A DNA stretch of 26,733 bases from an uncultured delta proteobacterium. Lineage in GTDB: Bacteria > RBG-13-61-14 > DRUE01. A model generated the notes under the pieces. It was not told the origin of the DNA, made no database searches, and saw nothing but the letters and a program-made list of their open reading frames with translations. The first letter of the stretch is position 1; every line of letters begins with the position of its first letter. The position numbers were made by a program, and so were the translations under genes. The stretch lies in the NCBI GenBank assembly GCA_903930515.1, contig CAIYYW010000066.1:1-26733 (forward strand). The letters run 5' to 3'. Positions 24,093-26,733 of the stretch are shown in pieces.

Positions 24093-25286
24093 CTATTCAA
24101 GTTTTTTCAGCGCGTCCGCGATCCGCTTCACACCTTCCTGTATATTTTTCATTGAAGTGGCGTAGCTTAAGCGGATGAAGCCCTCGGCCCCGAAGGCGCT
24201 CCCCATCACCACCGCGACCTTGGCCTGGTCAAGCAGGTAGTCGGAAAGCTCGGTGGAATTGTTGATTTTTTTGCCCTGGAAGCTTTTGCCCAGATAGACG
24301 GAAATGTCCGGGAAGACATAAAAGGCCCCCTCGGGGTTAGAGCAACGCACTCCGGGGATTTCCTCCAATGCCTTCACGATCCAGTCGCGGCGCGCGCCGA
24401 ATTCCTTCACCATCTTCCTGAGGTCATCCTCTCCGCCGTTGAGGGCGGCGACCGCTCCTTTTTGCGCGAACGAGGTCGGGTTACTGGTGCTCTGATCCTG
24501 GATGTTGCTCATCGCCTTGACCACATCCTTATCTCCGGCGGCGTAGCCGATCCTCCACCCGGTCATGGAATAGCTTTTGCTCAGGCCGTTGACCACGATG
24601 GTTTTTTGGAAAAGCTTTTCTCCGAGCGAGGCTATGGAGATATGCTGGAAACCGTCATAGACGATTTTCTCGTAGATCTCGTCGGACACGATCCAGAAAT
24701 CCCCCGGCTCCAAAACCGAGGCGATCTCCTTGAGCTGCTCTCCGGGGATGCCTGCTCCGGCGGGGTTGCTCGGGCTGTTGAGCACCACCAGCTTGGTCTT
24801 GGGGGAGAGCGCCTTTTCCAAATCTTTGGGATCGGGCCGGAAGCCTTTCTTGGCGGAGGTCTGGACCAAGACCGGCTTGGCGCCTGCGAGCAGGGCCATA
24901 TCCGGATAGCTCACCCAATAGGGCGCGATGATCACCACCTCGTCTCCGGGGTCAAGGATGGCCTGGAACAAATTGTAAAGGGAATGCTTGGCGCCGCAGG
25001 AAACGATCACCTGTCCTGGCTCGTATTTCAGGCCGTTGTCCCTTTGGAATTTTTCCACGATCGCCTGCTTCAAGTCGTCGGCGCCGCTCCCCGGCGTGTA
25101 TTTGGTAAAGCCCTCGTCCAGCGCCTTCTTGGCCGCGTCCTTGATATGGACCGGCGTGTCAAAGTCCGGCTCGCCCGCGCCGAACCCGATCACATCCACT
25201 CCCCTGGCCTTGAGCGCCTTGGCCTTGGCGGTCACCGCCAAGGTCGGACTGGGCTTGATCATGCCTACCCGTTGAGACAGCTTCAT
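24093..25286 (-). CDS. aspC: Aspartate aminotransferase, class I (Igamma type)
   Basis: This 397-aa PLP enzyme moves the amino group between aspartate and 2-oxoglutarate. Marks include GAGEPDFDTP, YTPGSGADDLKQAI, NSPSNPAGAGIP, SDEIYEKIVYDG and the PLP lysine in VNGLSKSYSMTGWRIGYAAG. A closing Arg lies in GFIRLSYA. Igamma enzymes normally have SPSNPTGA; here Thr is Ala. Some members also act on prephenate, so the exact substrate is not certain. AGGAGGG stands 7 nt before the ATG. It lies 30 bp after coaD in the rsmD-coaD-aspC-nucleotidase operon. Confidence 0.93.
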   Translation of the reverse strand: MKLSQRVGMIKPSPTLAVTAKAKALKARGVDVIGFGAGEPDFDTPVHIKDAAKKALDEGFTKYTPGSGADDLKQAIVEKFQRDNGLKYEPGQVIVSCGAKHSLYNLFQAILDPGDEVVIIAPYWVSYPDMALLAGAKPVLVQTSAKKGFRPDPKDLEKALSPKTKLVVLNSPSNPAGAGIPGEQLKEIASVLEPGDFWIVSDEIYEKIVYDGFQHISIASLGEKLFQKTIVVNGLSKSYSMTGWRIGYAAGDKDVVKAMSNIQDQSTSNPTSFAQKGAVAALNGGEDDLRKMVKEFGARRDWIVKALEEIPGVRCSNPEGAFYVFPDISVYLGKSFQGKKINNSTELSDYLLDQAKVAVVMGSAFGAEGFIRLSYATSMKNIQEGVKRIADALKKLE

Positions 25287-25316
25287 CGTTTTTCCCTCCT
25301 GGTCTGGATTTAAAAT

Positions 25317-25805
25317 TTATTTCGCGCGCAGTTTCCTCTTAAGTTCTTTTTCCACCTCCGGCGGAACCATCCCGGTGACCTTGCCGCCCATCATCACGAT
25401 CTCCTTGATCAGGCTCGCGGCCAGGTGGGAATAAGTCCCCTCGGTCATAATGAACACCGTCTCCAGCCGGGGCTTGAGCGCCTTGTTGGTGATCGCCATC
25501 TGGATCTCGTATTCAAAGTCGGTGACATTCCTCAGGCCGCGCAGGATGATCTTGGTCCCCTTGCTCTCTACATAATTCACCAGCAGCCCGGAAAAAGATT
25601 CCACCCGCGCCCGCGGAATCCGCTTCAAAAGCTTTCGCCAAAGCTCCACCCGTTCCTCCGTGCTGAACAGGTATTTCTTGCTCGTGCTCTGAGAAACCGC
25701 CACGATCACCTGGTCAAAAATCTCCGTCCCACGCTTCACGATGTTGAGATGGCCCGCCGTGGGCGGATCAAACGAGCCGGGATACACCGCAATTCTTTTA
25801 TTCAA
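25317..25805 (-). CDS. coaD: Phosphopantetheine adenylyltransferase
   Basis: This enzyme transfers AMP from ATP to 4'-phosphopantetheine, the fourth step of CoA synthesis. The nucleotidyltransferase motif is GSFDPPTAGHLNI (T/HxGH type), followed by KKYLFSTEERVEL, GLRNVTDFEYEIQMA and TYSHLAASLIKEI. The best start is the TTG at 25805. It gives 162 aa, close to the E. coli length of 159, and overlaps the rsmD stop by 8 bp, the same kind of overlap as pfkA-nudix and the ABC pair. An ATG at 25859 would add 18 residues with no counterpart in the family. Confidence 0.95.
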   Translation of the reverse strand: MNKRIAVYPGSFDPPTAGHLNIVKRGTEIFDQVIVAVSQSTSKKYLFSTEERVELWRKLLKRIPRARVESFSGLLVNYVESKGTKIILRGLRNVTDFEYEIQMAITNKALKPRLETVFIMTEGTYSHLAASLIKEIVMMGGKVTGMVPPEVEKELKRKLRAK

Positions 25806-26409
25806 TGCCTTCCCCCCCTGTTCCTTCGCGCTCAGGTTCATTTTTATCCGCACCTTCACACCTCCAAAAATAAAAACCCACCAGACTGTCTCCGTATTTC
25901 CTCAAATCCCTCCGCACCAGGCCCCCATACCGTTCCCCGGTGACCTCGCGCTTGCTGGTCCGGGCAACCACGACCGCCCCCTCCGCCATAATCCCGGCCC
26001 GGCTCAGTTGCGCCAGGGTTTTTCCGCATAGCTCTTGATCAAAGGGCGGATCAATAAACACCAAATCAAACTTCGCGCCCTCCAAAGAAAGCTGATTGAT
26101 CGCCACCGCGGCCCGCTTCCCCATCACCAGCGCCTGCTCAAAACAGCCCAGCTTCTTCAGGTTGGCCCGGATCAGGTCAACCGCCTTCCGGCTCTGGTCC
26201 ACGAACACCGCGAATCCCGCGCCCCGGCTCAGGGCCTCAATCCCAAAAGTGCCGGCCCCCGCGAACAGGTCCAGCGCCAACTGCTTTGAGAGGTCCATCG
26301 GGAGGATGTCAAAAACCGCGCCCTTCACCCGACCGGTCGCCGGCCGGATGCCAAGGCCCGAATCCATCTTCAGCTTGCTCCCGCCGAATTTTCCCCCTCT
26401 AACCTTCAT
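25798..26409 (-). CDS. rsmD: 16S rRNA (guanine966-N2)-methyltransferase
   Basis: This 203-aa SAM-dependent enzyme methylates G966 of 16S rRNA. Motifs are IRPATGRVKGAVFDIL, LDLFAGAGTFGIEALSRGA (SAM site) and the catalytic FIDPPFD. The C-terminus (residues about 185-203) is acidic and Gly-rich and runs into the coaD start. The pair rsmD-coaD is a common bacterial arrangement, which supports both calls. A TATAAA hexamer lies 8 nt before the ATG on the minus strand without a clear -35. Confidence 0.95.
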   Translation of the reverse strand: MKVRGGKFGGSKLKMDSGLGIRPATGRVKGAVFDILPMDLSKQLALDLFAGAGTFGIEALSRGAGFAVFVDQSRKAVDLIRANLKKLGCFEQALVMGKRAAVAINQLSLEGAKFDLVFIDPPFDQELCGKTLAQLSRAGIMAEGAVVVARTSKREVTGERYGGLVRRDLRKYGDSLVGFYFWRCEGADKNEPEREGTGGEGIE

Positions 26410-26676
26410 CTCTTTTCTTTATACCTTCTACTCAAGGCCCCGAATCCAAAAAACCACAGTTCCCCTTAAATGTAAAGCCCGCAAATGCCCTCCCCATTGC
26501 GGTCAGGTCTTATGTTTTAAGTTAATCCCCGATGTCTGATCTGAATATTATTTTACAAATAATATCCCCTTAAGCTGCAAAAGTTAAAAGTTAAGGGTCT
26601 GTTGCCCAAATCCTTCTGACCGGATAGAATAATATCGTAATCAGGATTTTGAATCAAAGAAGGAGCGGAAGAAGCC
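26410..26676. other. Intergenic region with AT-rich hairpin
   Basis: These 267 bp separate rsmD from the gene at the right edge and are clearly richer in A+T than the rest of the window. They hold a perfect 8-bp hairpin ATATTATT-TTACA-AATAATAT (26545-26565), a short direct repeat of AAGTTAA near 26580-26594 and a promoter at 26602. The left end of an insertion sequence may lie here, but its terminal repeat cannot be fixed without the right end. Confidence 0.5.
26602..26630 (+). promoter_or_regulatory. Promoter for the right-edge gene
   Basis: TTGCCC (26602-26607), a 17-nt spacer and TAGAAT (26625-26630) are seen; the -10 matches 5 of 6. The ATG is 46 nt downstream, with AAGGAG at 26659-26664 as ribosome site. 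Confidence 0.45.
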
Positions 26677-26733
26677 ATGATGGGGAAGCAGAAGAAGCAG
26701 GACCAGTTGTTCAGTTATTCGGTCAACCTGGAA
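26677..26733 (+). CDS. Probable insertion-sequence transposase, N-terminus (partial)
   Basis: Only 19 codons are in the window: MMGKQKKQDQLFSYSVNLE. This N-terminal pattern (MMG, then basic and Gln residues, then LFxYxVNLE) recalls DDE transposases in which a conserved RVxxDHPLR follows, but that part is off the window. AAGGAG upstream and a promoter at 26602 support a real start. The AT-rich flank fits a mobile element. The call is from a short stretch and needs the rest of the gene. Confidence 0.5.
   Translation, partial: MMGKQKKQDQLFSYSVNLE

Overview
The window is about 26.7 kb of tightly packed bacterial chromosome, G+C-rich by eye. It holds 19 complete protein genes and two partial ones at the edges, with almost no spare DNA: no gene-free stretch exceeds 300 bp. 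Bacterial promoters, Shine-Dalgarno (SD) sites, an OmpR-type response regulator, RlmE, RsmD, CoaBC and CoaD place it in Bacteria. The mix of a TPR-kinase, a DUF4388/J-domain/TPR protein and dispersed palindromic repeats suggests an uncultured Gram-negative lineage, but no marker here fixes the phylum. No tRNA, rRNA, CRISPR array or prophage was seen.

Layout. (1) 1-3392, minus strand: a ferredoxin-ASKHA (RACo-like) protein, leucyl aminopeptidase and a truncated response regulator, with two kinds of palindromic repeat between and inside genes. (2) 3553-7844, plus strand: a membrane-anchored scaffold built of 13-residue repeats fused to a Ser/Thr kinase, a metallo-beta-lactamase (MBL) hydrolase and coaBC. 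(3) 8005-9681, plus strand: an enlarged, divergent GlpX-type phosphatase behind a leader of two GC hairpins. (4) 9775-14671, minus strand: a four-gene operon of ThDP enzyme, class III aminotransferase, VOC protein and DASS anion symporter, whose substrate is unknown. (5) 14939-17863: trmO on the plus strand, facing the minus-strand operon rlmE-pfk-nudix. (6) 17966-20027, minus strand: an ABC-2 exporter pair. (7) 20210-22699, plus strand: the DUF4388/J-domain/TPR protein and a second MBL hydrolase. (8) 22737-26409, minus strand: rsmD, coaD, an aspartate aminotransferase and a 5'-nucleotidase-like protein. (9) The right edge enters what looks like an insertion-sequence transposase.

How they fit together. 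Most genes are housekeeping: CoA synthesis (coaBC, coaD), hexose-phosphate metabolism (pfk and the GlpX relative), rRNA and tRNA modification (rlmE, rsmD, trmO), peptide and nucleotide turnover. The most unusual items are the 24-unit 13-residue repeat array joined to a kinase, the uncharacterised ThDP/PLP/VOC/transporter operon, the divergent GlpX protein with its structured leader, and small palindromic elements that have entered a reading frame and supplied a stop codon. Several genes have a -10-like hexamer only 7-9 nt before the ATG, which suggests leaderless or very short-leader mRNAs.
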